Assembly: GCF_900100335.1 (NCBI RefSeq)
Contig: NZ_FNFE01000001.1
Span: 186,001-250,000, forward strand
Source: Natronorubrum texcoconense
GTDB lineage: Archaea > Halobacteriota > Halobacteria > Halobacteriales > Natrialbaceae
DNA length: 64,000 bases
Direction of reading: 5' to 3'
Every line of letters begins with the position of its first letter. Position 1 is the first letter of the stretch. The notes under the pieces were generated by a model. The model ran no database searches and was not told the origin of the DNA. It saw only the letters and a list, made by a program, of their open reading frames with translations. Position numbers and translations under genes: made by a program. Shown here piece by piece: positions 54,425 to 62,675 of the stretch.

Positions 54425-56749
54425 CTACACATCGTCGCCCAGACTGGCAAGTACGTCGTCGAGCCCATATAGAAGGCGGTCTGCGTGTTCGTTCTCGAAC
54501 ACGAGCGGCGGGCGGATCTTCAACACGTTGTCGTGCCTCCCGGACGTCCCGACGAGGATCCGACGTTGCCGAAGCCGATTGACGATTTCCACCGCTTCGT
54601 CAGTCGCTGGCGTCCACGTCTCTCGATCGGAGACGAGTTCCACACCGACCATGAGTCCGCTCCGTCGAATCTCGCCGATACGTTCGTACTCCGTAGCCAA
54701 CTTCGCCAGACCGGAATGGAGATGCTCGCCAACTTCGCCGGCCTGTTCCAGCAACTGTTCGTCTTCGAGAACGTCGAGGACTGTGAGGGCCGCGGCAGAT
54801 GACACCGGATTTCCGCCGAACGTGCTGAATATGCCGGAGCCATCACGGAGCGTCGACAGGATCTCAGATCGCGTCACGACGGCAGCAACGGGGTATCCGT
54901 TCCCCATCGGTTTGCCCATCGTGACGATGTCCGGAACGATGTCTGCCTCCTGAAATCCCCACGTGTTCGAAGCGGTTCGGCCGAACCCTGACTGTACCTC
55001 GTCGGCGATGATTACGCCGTCCGCCTCGCGCACGTGATCGGTCATCTCGGTCAGGTGCTCGCCGTCTGGAGGAAAAATCCCGGTGCTCGTAAACAACGGA
55101 TCGAAGATGAACGCAGCGGGCCCCACGTTTCGGTTTTCGAGCGCATCCAGCGCACCGATCATCGGTTCTGAACGTTCGGTCGTTTCGCTCCAGTGGTGAC
55201 TCGACCGCCGGACTGGCGGTGCGACAGTTTCGACGTGAGCCGGCTGGGTGCCGTCCGACCAGTACTTCGGCGACAGCGACGCTGTCGATTCCGTAATGCC
55301 GTGGTACGCGTGATCAGCGACGATCGCCCCGTCGCGTCCCGTCGCAGCGGTCGCCAGTCGCCAGGCGATATCGTTCGCCTCGCTCCCCGAGTTGACTAAC
55401 AACACCCGGTCGAGCTCGTCGGGCATCGTCTCCAACAGTCGTTCGGAAAGCGTGGTCACTGATTCGTGTAAGTACCGCGTGTTCGTCGTCAACGTCCGAG
55501 TTTGTCCGGCAACGGCCGCCGCGACGTCGGGGTTTCCGTGGCCGAGGACCTGTACGTTGTTGTACGCGTCGAGGTAGCGGCGACCGTCCTGATCGAACAG
55601 CCAGACACCGTCGCCAGCGGCGAAGTGTACGGGATCACGGTAAAAAAGCGGTGCCGGCCCGAGAACCTCGCGGCGACGCGAGAGCAGGTCGGACGTATCG
55701 GTCCGCTGGTACGGAACGTCTCCTTCCAGGGCGGCGGCTTGCAGCAGTTGCCGCATCACATCCGGACCGGTTTCATCGAGCGCGATCAACGAATCCCACA
55801 CTTCGGCGACGTCGGTGGTGTTGTGTTCGTAATTCGCGCCTTCCCGTACGTGCATGATCCCCCTGACGGCGAGTCGTGCCAACACGAGATCGGGCAGCAG
55901 CCGAAGTTCGTCCTCCTCGAGCGGCGTAACGGTCACGTATCCCCTGACAATGGACTGGGCCGCCGACAGCGGGTCGTCCCGGCGAGGCAGTACGTTCGCG
56001 AGCACGACGGCGAGGTCGCAGACGAGTGCCGTGTAGGTGAGGTCACCGAAGTCCGTGATCCCGCTCACTCGGTTGTCGTCGTCGAACAGCACGTTGTTCA
56101 GCCCGAGGTCGTTGTGCACGACCTGCGCCCGGAGCGAATCAAAGACCGGGTCTACGTTCGCTTCGAAACGGTCGAGAACGCGTTCGGCGGTGGCGCGTCG
56201 CTGCTCGTCGTCGATCTGGTCGAGCATCGCGTGGAAATCGGAGGCGTACCGAAGATCCCAGAGTACGTCGTACCTCGCGTCCGGGTGGAAAAAGCCCCGT
56301 AGCGCCTTCCCCATCGTTGCGACGGACTCGCCGTACGCGAATAGCGCGTCGCGCGAGAGCTCCCCGGGCGAGGGGGTCCGCCCCGGAACGAACGAGTACA
56401 GTTGCACAAAGTAGCTGTCGCCGTCCTCGATGAGTGTGGTCCACGGCTCTCCATCAGTCGTCGGAATGGTCTCCATTACCGGCAGGTCGAGGTCGGCCCG
56501 GTGTACGTGCTCAATTGCCTGCGTTCGGAGGTCGATCACGCCGCGGTCGTCCGCTGAATTGACTATTTTGAGGACGAAGGCGTCTCCGCTATCCGCGTCG
56601 ATACGGAAGTTCTGATCCCGCTCACCGCCCAGTTTCGTCGCCGTTCCGGATACCCCGAAGGCACGATCGGCGACCGTCGACGCTCCGGTGGCATCGATTG
56701 GCGGCGGGTCGGTCACGATCGGTTCGGACCCGCGTATTTCGTCGATCAT
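54425..56749 (-). CDS. Kinase / PLP-dependent phospho-lyase fusion
   Basis: The 774-residue protein joins two enzymes. Residues about 20-340 are an aminoglycoside-phosphotransferase-like kinase with Lys61, HND at 212-214, Asn219 and DFGD at 233-236. Residues about 360-774 are a class III aminotransferase fold with Asp583 and the PLP lysine Lys613 in MGKPMGNGYPVA. This block is like the mammalian AGXT2L1/AGXT2L2 phospho-lyases, which act on O-phosphoethanolamine and 5-phosphohydroxylysine. The likely reaction is phosphorylation of a hydroxylated amine followed by PLP elimination. The fused kinase would deliver the substrate. The exact substrate is not known. Confidence 0.85.
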   Translation of the reverse strand: MIDEIRGSEPIVTDPPPIDATGASTVADRAFGVSGTATKLGGERDQNFRIDADSGDAFVLKIVNSADDRGVIDLRTQAIEHVHRADLDLPVMETIPTTDGEPWTTLIEDGDSYFVQLYSFVPGRTPSPGELSRDALFAYGESVATMGKALRGFFHPDARYDVLWDLRYASDFHAMLDQIDDEQRRATAERVLDRFEANVDPVFDSLRAQVVHNDLGLNNVLFDDDNRVSGITDFGDLTYTALVCDLAVVLANVLPRRDDPLSAAQSIVRGYVTVTPLEEDELRLLPDLVLARLAVRGIMHVREGANYEHNTTDVAEVWDSLIALDETGPDVMRQLLQAAALEGDVPYQRTDTSDLLSRRREVLGPAPLFYRDPVHFAAGDGVWLFDQDGRRYLDAYNNVQVLGHGNPDVAAAVAGQTRTLTTNTRYLHESVTTLSERLLETMPDELDRVLLVNSGSEANDIAWRLATAATGRDGAIVADHAYHGITESTASLSPKYWSDGTQPAHVETVAPPVRRSSHHWSETTERSEPMIGALDALENRNVGPAAFIFDPLFTSTGIFPPDGEHLTEMTDHVREADGVIIADEVQSGFGRTASNTWGFQEADIVPDIVTMGKPMGNGYPVAAVVTRSEILSTLRDGSGIFSTFGGNPVSSAAALTVLDVLEDEQLLEQAGEVGEHLHSGLAKLATEYERIGEIRRSGLMVGVELVSDRETWTPATDEAVEIVNRLRQRRILVGTSGRHDNVLKIRPPLVFENEHADRLLYGLDDVLASLGDDV

Positions 56750-57232
56750 CTCACGCCACCTTTCGGACGGAGTTCATACATCGACTGCTCCGAGTGGGCT
56801 GTTAAACATTTTGTGCAGCAGAACATCCAGTGTCCTCGAGATGTCGCTGCTGCCCGTCTCATCGGCGCCAACCTGCAACGGCTCCGTCGTCGGTGGGACG
56901 TGGCTCAGCGAACGCTATCGACGAATCGACTCCTGCTCGCCGAGTCACAGAGGCATCGACCCAAGCACTACTGGAGTACAGCCACTCTCGTTATGAGTTA
57001 GCCATTGCATGCATTTTGTATCGGTCACCAGCAGGGCGAGGGTTCCGACCGTTCTCGACCAACCGTACAGAATCAAGTAGTAGAATGAGGCCTCGGCACT
57101 CATAGGGCTCGTCACCGCCGGGTGCCGAGTCCGGCTCGGAGCGAGTGACTCGTCATCGGCCACTCGAGCATAGCGCACTCTCTCAAAAGACGGTTTGGAT
57201 TACTCGAGCGGGATCAAATACCAACGAAGTTG
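56750..57232. other. Gene-free stretch
   Basis: 483 bp upstream of the kinase/phospho-lyase gene. A plus-strand frame (56813-57001) has LIGANLQRLRRRWDV, which resembles part of an XRE-type helix-turn-helix, but it lacks an obvious start and family length. Otherwise only A+T-rich promoter-like sequence was seen. Confidence 0.35.
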
Positions 57233-57436
57233 CTACGAGCCGCCCGCGAACGCGGTGTTGAACTCGTCGATCAGGTTCTCGAGTCGCGCCCGATTCTGAT
57301 TCGAGAACGTCTGCGGGGCGCGGTCGGTGGCCGTCCGCGGGTCCGTCGTGGGGGTCGTCGTTTCGGCGGGGGTCGCTCGAGTTGTGGTTCGGTCGGGCTG
57401 TCGTTCGGTCTGGGTCTGCAAGTGTTGTGTGCTCAT
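57233..57436 (-). CDS. Small hydrophilic protein (67 aa)
   Basis: The product is rich in Thr, Gln and Arg, with a short C-terminal region (FSNQNRARLENLIDEFNTAFAG) that could form a helix. No motif was recognised. It begins at ATG 57436, which overlaps the stop of a 35-codon upstream frame (ATGA), so it may be translationally coupled. Coding status is moderate. Confidence 0.45.
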   Translation of the reverse strand: MSTQHLQTQTERQPDRTTTRATPAETTTPTTDPRTATDRAPQTFSNQNRARLENLIDEFNTAFAGGS

Positions 57437-57540
57437 GTCGGTCGGATGGATTTTGTGTCGTCGGAATACGATGCTGGGGACTCGTCGGAGAGAAGGGGCG
57501 AGTTTACGCTACTACGTGTACGACCGACATCTGTACTCAC
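57433..57540 (-). CDS. Possible leader or micro-protein (35 aa, GTG start)
   Basis: The frame begins at GTG 57540 and reads VSTDVGRTRSSVNSPLLSDE, ending at a TGA that overlaps the ATG of the following 67-residue gene. A TATA box at 57557-57566 is centred about 22 nt upstream, as for a leaderless gene. There is no recognised family; the case rests on promoter spacing and coupling only. Confidence 0.35.
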   Translation of the reverse strand: MSTDVGRTRSSVNSPLLSDESPASYSDDTKSIRPT

Positions 57541-57556
57541 CCCTACAGGCTCCTCC

Positions 57557-57566
57557 ATTATAAAAG
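57557..57566 (-). promoter_or_regulatory. TATA box upstream of the small-protein pair
   Basis: CTTTTATAAT on the minus strand, about 22 nt before GTG 57540. Confidence 0.5.
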
Positions 57567-57790
57567 TTCATGATAGATAATCCTCCCACCGAAACCCGCG
57601 CGAAAGTAAGTGCTAAGGTAGCAACTAACACAGTCGACTCGAGACGGCGATCCGGCTGACGTGACGGCCACGGTGGCGAACCGGAGATGCGAGCCATCCC
57701 GTCCCGAGAGTCGAGGAAGCCCCGCGAGCGCTCGGGTGCGCGCTCACAAATTAAGGCGGTACGGGTGAGAGCACTCGAGTAGACGCTTCG

Positions 57791-58525
57791 ATGGGTGGTG
57801 ACGACGATTCCGAAACGGACGCAGCGATCGATGACCCTCCGAGACCCGCTCGGCCGGACGTGAGCTTCGTGATCCCGACGCGAAACGAGGCCGACTACCT
57901 CCGGGCCGCACTCTCGAGCATCGCGGCGCTGGACACGAGCTACGGCTACGAGGTGTTCGTCGTCGACGGCGGCTCGACGGACGATACGCAAGCGATCGCT
58001 CGAGCGTACGATGCGACCGTGCTCGAGGCCCCCGACTCGGGCATCGCTCGCGCCAGGAATCTGGGTGCGGCCGCCGCACGCGGTGAGTGGCTTGCGTTCG
58101 TCGACGCCGACACCGAACTCCGGGCGAACTACCTCACCGAACTGCTCGGCTACCTCGAAGCGAACGGGCTTGCAGCCGGCAGCTCCTTCTGTCGGATCAC
58201 CGGCCCGCGACGCGCGAGGCTGATGGAGGTGACGATCAACCACGTCTTCCCGCGACTCGAGTACCCCATCCTCCCCGGTTTCAATTACGTCATCCATCGG
58301 CGCGCGTTCGACGAGTTGGGCGGCTTCCCGGAGGTTCCGAACGAGGATACCGCGTTCAGCCGGCGGCTCGCCCGCCGGTATCCGACGGGCTACTGTCCCG
58401 AGGTGCTGGTCGAGAGTTCCGGCCGCCGGATCGCCGCGGACGGCCTGACCGGCACGCTCTGGCACTACGCGACGCTGGATGTCGCACGAATTCGGCAGTC
58501 GAGACGCAGCGGGTTCACGCCGTAA
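57791..58525 (+). CDS. Family 2 glycosyltransferase
   Basis: The 244-residue protein has the GT-A opening VSFVIPTRNEADYLRAAL, VVDGGSTDDT and FVDADTELR, the usual nucleotide-sugar and metal sites. The N-terminal about 25 residues are acidic. Lacking a membrane segment, it may act on a lipid-linked or small acceptor. A T7 run (58555-58561) follows the stop. A TATA-like ACAAATTAAGG sits at about 57746-57756. Confidence 0.87.
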   Translation: MGGDDDSETDAAIDDPPRPARPDVSFVIPTRNEADYLRAALSSIAALDTSYGYEVFVVDGGSTDDTQAIARAYDATVLEAPDSGIARARNLGAAAARGEWLAFVDADTELRANYLTELLGYLEANGLAAGSSFCRITGPRRARLMEVTINHVFPRLEYPILPGFNYVIHRRAFDELGGFPEVPNEDTAFSRRLARRYPTGYCPEVLVESSGRRIAADGLTGTLWHYATLDVARIRQSRRSGFTP

Positions 58526-58554
58526 TCGACATTTCGGCACCCACAGGGCCACCG

Positions 58555-58561
58555 TTTTTTT
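58555..58561 (+). terminator. Oligo-T terminator after the glycosyltransferase
   Basis: Seven consecutive T residues 30 nt beyond the stop at 58525. Archaeal RNA polymerase commonly stops at such runs. It lies 24 nt before the next gene's start. Confidence 0.5.
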
Positions 58562-58585
58562 GTTGTCGCCGTCGGAGGACCCTCC

Positions 58586-58972
58586 GTGACGATTCCCCCA
58601 GAGGCCGAACGACTGCTCGAGAGCGAGCCGCTGATGGCCCACCTCGGGACCAGCGTCGACGATCGGCCACACGTCGCCCCCGTCTGGTACCGCTACGCCG
58701 AGGATGACGCCGTCGAGATCGTGACGACGGGTCGGAAACTGTCGAACGTTCGCGAGAATCCTCGCGTCGCCCTCTCCGTGCAGGCTGACGACGCGGGACA
58801 GACGCGCTGGATGGTGACGCTGCTCGGCACGGCGACGGTCGTCGACGACGAGGACGAAGCGACCGACGCACGCAGGCGGATCAACGAAAAGTACGGCGCG
58901 GAATCCGAAGCCTACGCCGAGAACACGCTCGTCCGAATCGACGTGGGTTCGGCGAGTTACCAGACGTACTGA
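58586..58972 (+). CDS. PPOX-type split-barrel protein, F420-dependent type
   Basis: The 128-residue protein has LMAHLGTSVDDRPHVAPVWYRY, VEIVTTGRKLSNVRENPRVAL and TRWMVTLLGTATVVDD, matching small F420-binding PPOX-class proteins. These reduce substrates with F420H2. Start GTG 58586. Confidence 0.83.
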   Translation: MTIPPEAERLLESEPLMAHLGTSVDDRPHVAPVWYRYAEDDAVEIVTTGRKLSNVRENPRVALSVQADDAGQTRWMVTLLGTATVVDDEDEATDARRRINEKYGAESEAYAENTLVRIDVGSASYQTY

Positions 58973-59293
58973 CGGTCCCGTTCGTCTCGCCTCGCGATCG
59001 GTATCGGTCGAACCGTTGCTGATCCGGACCGTCAGGCTACGTACAGTGGCCCGTGCTGTTCGTCAGCCGAGAGTCGGTGCGATGGCCGGCGAGACCGATC
59101 GAAATCGAATCGCCCCGTGAGCGCCAGTCTCAACCCGCTGCCACTTTCGCCCTCGAACCGCCGCGTTCGAACGTAGTAGGGAGAGGATACGGACTGTAAC
59201 CGACCCTAACAGGTCTTGTACCGTGATCTATTGTCCCGTATGTGCTGGATTACGATTACTACGTTCGTTCTGTGATTAGTCGAGTAACAGACA
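58973..59293. other. Gene-free stretch holding a possible coding remnant
   Basis: 321 bp. On the minus strand 59032-59205 is an open frame without a start codon (listed separately). The rest is promoter-like sequence before the PadR gene. Confidence 0.35.
59032..59205 (-). pseudogene. Possible gene remnant without a start
   Basis: The open frame reads SPYYVRTRRFEGESGSGLR then LALTGRFDFDR, with haloarchaeal-like codon use, and stops at 59032-59034. A stop at 59206-59208 and absence of ATG or GTG make it a fragment. The family is not recognised. It could also be chance. Confidence 0.3.
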
Positions 59294-59563
59294 ATGGACG
59301 ACCTGACTGGATTCCAACGAGACCTCCTGTACGTGATCGCCGGCGCCGACCAGCCGTCTGGTCAAGATGTAAAATCCGAGATAGAAGCCTACTATAGCGC
59401 AGACATCAACCACGGTCGGTTGTATCCGAATCTCGACACGCTCGTGAACAAGGAACTGGTCGACAAAGGCCAGCACGACAGGCGAACGAACTACTACGAA
59501 ATTTCCGAGAAGGGGAGCCGGTCGATCGACGACCGTCAGCGGTGGATACAACAGTACATCTAA
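59294..59563 (+). CDS. PadR family transcriptional regulator
   Basis: The 89-residue protein has the winged-helix pattern GFQRDLLYVIAGADQPSGQDV, then NHGRLYPNLDTLVNKELVDKG and YYEISEKGSRSIDD, typical of haloarchaeal PadR-like regulators without a C-terminal dimer domain. Targets unknown; it may control the gene remnant or the convergent deoxyhypusine synthase. Confidence 0.87.
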   Translation: MDDLTGFQRDLLYVIAGADQPSGQDVKSEIEAYYSADINHGRLYPNLDTLVNKELVDKGQHDRRTNYYEISEKGSRSIDDRQRWIQQYI

Positions 59564-59611
59564 CCGGTAGCTCGTCCGTCGTCCCGACTGCACGTCCAGC
59601 GTCGCCGCCCA

Positions 59612-60673
59612 CTACTGCGTCTCGAGTCGTTCGAGCGCGGCCGCGACCACGAGCGGCAGCGTGATCGTCGCGTCCGCGTAAACCGAGACGTTCTCGGCGT
59701 CTTTCTCGAGTTTTCCCCACGACCGGGCCTCGTCGAGCGTCGCGCCGGAGAGCCCGCCGGTCTGTTTGGGGTCCATCGTCAACTGCACGCCGTAGTCGTA
59801 GGCCCCTGGTGTGACGAGCATCGTCTGGAGGGTGAAGTTCTTGGGGACGCCGCCGCCGACGACGAACGCGCCGGCCTCGTCGGCGTCGAACGCGATGTCG
59901 GTGAGCGGCGTCATGTCCGAAAGCGCGTCGAGCGAGAACGGGCCAGTCTGGGAGTACATCCAGGCCTGCAGGCCGAGCACGGAGTCTTGGACGGCAGGAC
60001 AGTAAATCGGGACGTCGCTCTCGTAGGCCGCGGCGGCGATACCGGGGGCTTCGTCGACACCGTCCCGCTCGTTCACCTCGGCGTTGGCTCGCCCCAACTC
60101 TTCGGTGAGACGCTGGATCGAAACTGCCCCCTCAGATTCGCACTCAGCCTCGAGCACCGGAAACACCTCTTCGCGAAGGTGGCTTTCGAAGTCGGCGAAG
60201 AACTCCTGTGGGAGGTAGACGTTGTAGATCCGATCGACGCCCTCGTCGCGCAGCGTCTCGTCGTGTTCGCGCTCCGTCTTCCCCTCGGCGTGGACCTGTC
60301 CGTGGTGGTGTTTGCCGCCGATCGCCTCGATGGCGTCGTGGGTGAGGTTCGCGCCGGTCGTCACGAGGACGTCGATGTGGCCCTCGCGGATGAGGTCGGC
60401 GACGATCCGGCGCATTCCCGTGGGGACCATCGCGCCCGCGAGCGAGAAGAAGACGGTCACGTCGTCGTCGAACATCGACTCGGTGATGGCGACGGCCTCG
60501 TGGAGATCGGCTGCCCCGACGCCGGCGCTCCCGTACTCGTCGGCGAGTTCGCCGACCGTCATTCCGGCGCGCGCCTCGGCGTGGCCGATCGGATCGTGCG
60601 AAAACGTCTCGCGCTCTGGGTCGTGATGTCCGTCGTCCCCGTCCGCTGGATCGTCTGCGTGGTCGTTGCTCAT
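59612..60673 (-). CDS. dys: Deoxyhypusine synthase
   Basis: The 353-residue enzyme has VFFSLAGAMVPTGMRR, IDVLVTTGANLTHDA and catalytic Lys278 (GGGVPKNF), the site forming the butylamine intermediate. It transfers the aminobutyl group of spermidine to translation factor IF5A; in haloarchaea, where spermidine is scarce, the donor is agmatine. The start ATG 60673 gives the family length; the upstream frame does not match. An acidic N-terminal extension of about 25 residues is typical of halophiles. Confidence 0.94.
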   Translation of the reverse strand: MSNDHADDPADGDDGHHDPERETFSHDPIGHAEARAGMTVGELADEYGSAGVGAADLHEAVAITESMFDDDVTVFFSLAGAMVPTGMRRIVADLIREGHIDVLVTTGANLTHDAIEAIGGKHHHGQVHAEGKTEREHDETLRDEGVDRIYNVYLPQEFFADFESHLREEVFPVLEAECESEGAVSIQRLTEELGRANAEVNERDGVDEAPGIAAAAYESDVPIYCPAVQDSVLGLQAWMYSQTGPFSLDALSDMTPLTDIAFDADEAGAFVVGGGVPKNFTLQTMLVTPGAYDYGVQLTMDPKQTGGLSGATLDEARSWGKLEKDAENVSVYADATITLPLVVAAALERLETQ

Positions 60674-60966
60674 ATTCTCGAGTCGGCCGGCCAGCGGTTT
60701 GAACGCCGCGATTCGGTGCGCGTCTCGGATCGGAACCAATCATACAGACCGGTCGGCGGAGATGGCACTATCGTAGCCACTGCAAGTCAGTGCACACCTG
60801 ATCGCCAGGCAGGTCGGCGATCAGTGTGTAACCCGTTGCAGTTGGTACTATCTCGCCGCGCCTGCATCGACAAAAAGTGAAGCGACGTCTCTCGTGCGTT
60901 ACGGCGCGAGTGGACCACCGTTCGACGGTCGGCGATCCCCGCTGTGTGCTCGGTTAGCAATCGGAT

Positions 60967-62121
60967 TCAGTAGTCACCATTGCAATCGGTACATTCCGTC
61001 TCCGTATCGGCCTTCTCGGTCGCGACCTCCTTTCCGTCGTGGGCGATCGTGACGTACGTCTTCTGTCCCTCGAGGACGGTGACCCAGAAGCTCTCCGAGC
61101 CCTTGCCGTCGGGGTAGAGTTTGCCGCCCTGTCCGTCGCCGTCGACGGTCCAGTTCGCTTTTACTTCGTGCTTCGTGTCGTTCGTGACGCGGAACTTCGC
61201 CTCTCGGATCGTCCGTTTGTCGGCGTCGTCGTCCTCGTCGGCTGCGTCCTCGCCGTTGTCGTAGCCGTCGTCGTCGTGGCCGTTGTCGTCATCACCGTTG
61301 TCGCCGTTATCGTCCTCGTCGACTTCTTCGCCGTCTTCGATGGTCTCGCCGTCGGGATCGAAGTCCTCGTCGGCTGCCTCCTCTTCGCCGTTGGGGTCGC
61401 CGTTCTCGCCGTTCGTGTCGGTATCACCACCGTTGTAGCCGGCGTCGTCCTTGCGCGTCCGGTAACAGACGGCCTCGAGGTCGAGTTTCTCCGCGATGCC
61501 TTTCGTCTCGCACTCGAGTTTCTCGACGTCCGCGCTGGCGACCTTCTTGCCGTCCGCGTAGACCGTGACCGTCGAGTCTTTCGTGACGGTGCCGACCCAG
61601 AACGTTTCCGAGTCTTTCTCCGGGACCGTCAGCTTCCCTTCGAGACCGTACTCGGCGTCGTCGCCGTTGTCGTAGCCAGTGTCGTCGCCGTTATCGTAGC
61701 CATCGTCGTCGTGGCCATTGTCGTCGTCGCCGTTGTCGTCCTCGTCGACCTCCTCACCGTCTTCGATCGTTTCGCCGTCGGGGTCGAAGTCCTCGTCGGC
61801 TCCTTGCTCGTCGCCGTTTGCGTCACCATTGCCGACCCCGCCGTGGGCACCGTTGTCGACCGTCCAGTTGACCTTCGCGGCCTCCTTGGTCTCGTTGTAG
61901 ACGCTGAGCTTCGCGTTGCCTTTCTCGAAGCAGACGAGATCCAGTTCGAACGCGCCCGTCTTCGGGTCGGTGTCGGCCGCGTTCTTATCGTCCGCCTTGT
62001 CGTCCGAATCGTCGCCGGCCATCACGCTCGAGATACCAAGCGCGCTCCCGCCGAGTACCGTTCCCGCAGCGCCGATACCGAGCAAACTCTCGCGTCGTGA
62101 AAGTGAATTGAACTTTGTCAT
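60967..62121 (-). CDS. Tat-exported acidic protein with two repeated domains
   Basis: The 384-residue protein has a Tat signal (RR 9-10) and no lipobox. Two homologous beta domains follow (about 57-205 and 212-378), each with NWTVD and SExFWV-type blocks. Each carries an acidic insert ADEDFDPDGETIEDGEEVDE at 109-128 and 250-269, but at different places: after NWTVDN in the first copy and before it, near CYRTRK, in the second. Four cysteines are paired between domains. Ca2+ binding by the acidic runs is plausible. Function unknown. Confidence 0.82.
   Translation of the reverse strand: MTKFNSLSRRESLLGIGAAGTVLGGSALGISSVMAGDDSDDKADDKNAADTDPKTGAFELDLVCFEKGNAKLSVYNETKEAAKVNWTVDNGAHGGVGNGDANGDEQGADEDFDPDGETIEDGEEVDEDDNGDDDNGHDDDGYDNGDDTGYDNGDDAEYGLEGKLTVPEKDSETFWVGTVTKDSTVTVYADGKKVASADVEKLECETKGIAEKLDLEAVCYRTRKDDAGYNGGDTDTNGENGDPNGEEEAADEDFDPDGETIEDGEEVDEDDNGDNGDDDNGHDDDGYDNGEDAADEDDDADKRTIREAKFRVTNDTKHEVKANWTVDGDGQGGKLYPDGKGSESFWVTVLEGQKTYVTIAHDGKEVATEKADTETECTDCNGDY
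61265..61377. repeat. Acidic-insert coding repeat, copy 2
   Basis: Encodes residues about 250-288 of the Tat-exported protein and closely matches the copy at 61698-61800 in DNA as well as protein; a short NGD insertion distinguishes it. Confidence 0.6.
61698..61800. repeat. Acidic-insert coding repeat, copy 1
   Basis: Encodes residues about 108-143 of the same protein and matches 61265-61377. Confidence 0.6.
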
Positions 62122-62675
62122 CGTTGGTCTTCTCGACGGACTAATCTCCGTGACCGTCGAGCTCGATCGAGTCTCTTCCCTCCCGAAGTATTGTTACTCG
62201 AGGACTATCGTCCCGAACTGATTTACAGCTATCTCTGATTGTATTCGACGAGAAATTGTTGACCAAATTACAACGTATGGAATAGGGTAGAACGCCGATC
62301 CCCCTGACGATATCGGGCGGAATTCCCTCACTACCCTCAACCTGATTACACGAGGTGCTTCGAGATATCGAGTTCGGAAAAATCGTTGTCGGTACTGAGC
62401 GATCGGGAGCGTGTCAGCCACGGCTCGCGCCCGGAAACGAGCGGCAACCAACGGTCTACGACGGTCGGCGAATCGACTCCGGAGCGATAAAACGTCGGTC
62501 GCGTTGTTCGGCTGAGGCCGCGATTCGACGGGTGCGATCGTTTACTGGCCACTGAGTCGAGGGACTGCTCGTCGGCGAGGCCAGGACGGTGCGTAAGCGC
62601 ACCGTATCGTTCGAACACGGTCGTTTCTGCTGCATACGATTCGACTACGGGGGGTGATCGCGGTGAGCGAACCGG
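62122..62675. other. Gene-free stretch with a terminator-like hairpin
   Basis: 554 bp between the Tat-exported protein and the Nif3-like protein. The left end is A+T-rich and should hold the promoter of the Tat-exported protein. ACGGTGCG-TAAG-CGCACCGT at 62586-62605 is a perfect 8-bp hairpin. No frame or RNA was recognised. Confidence 0.4.
62586..62605 (-). terminator. Hairpin downstream of the Nif3-like gene
   Basis: Perfect 8-bp stem with a TAAG loop, about 70 nt past the stop of the minus-strand gene at 62676. Confidence 0.45.

Noticed and set aside
54193-54468. 91-codon minus-strand frame
   Set aside because: Not acidic, unlike haloarchaeal proteins, no family recognised, and it overlaps the end of the fusion gene.
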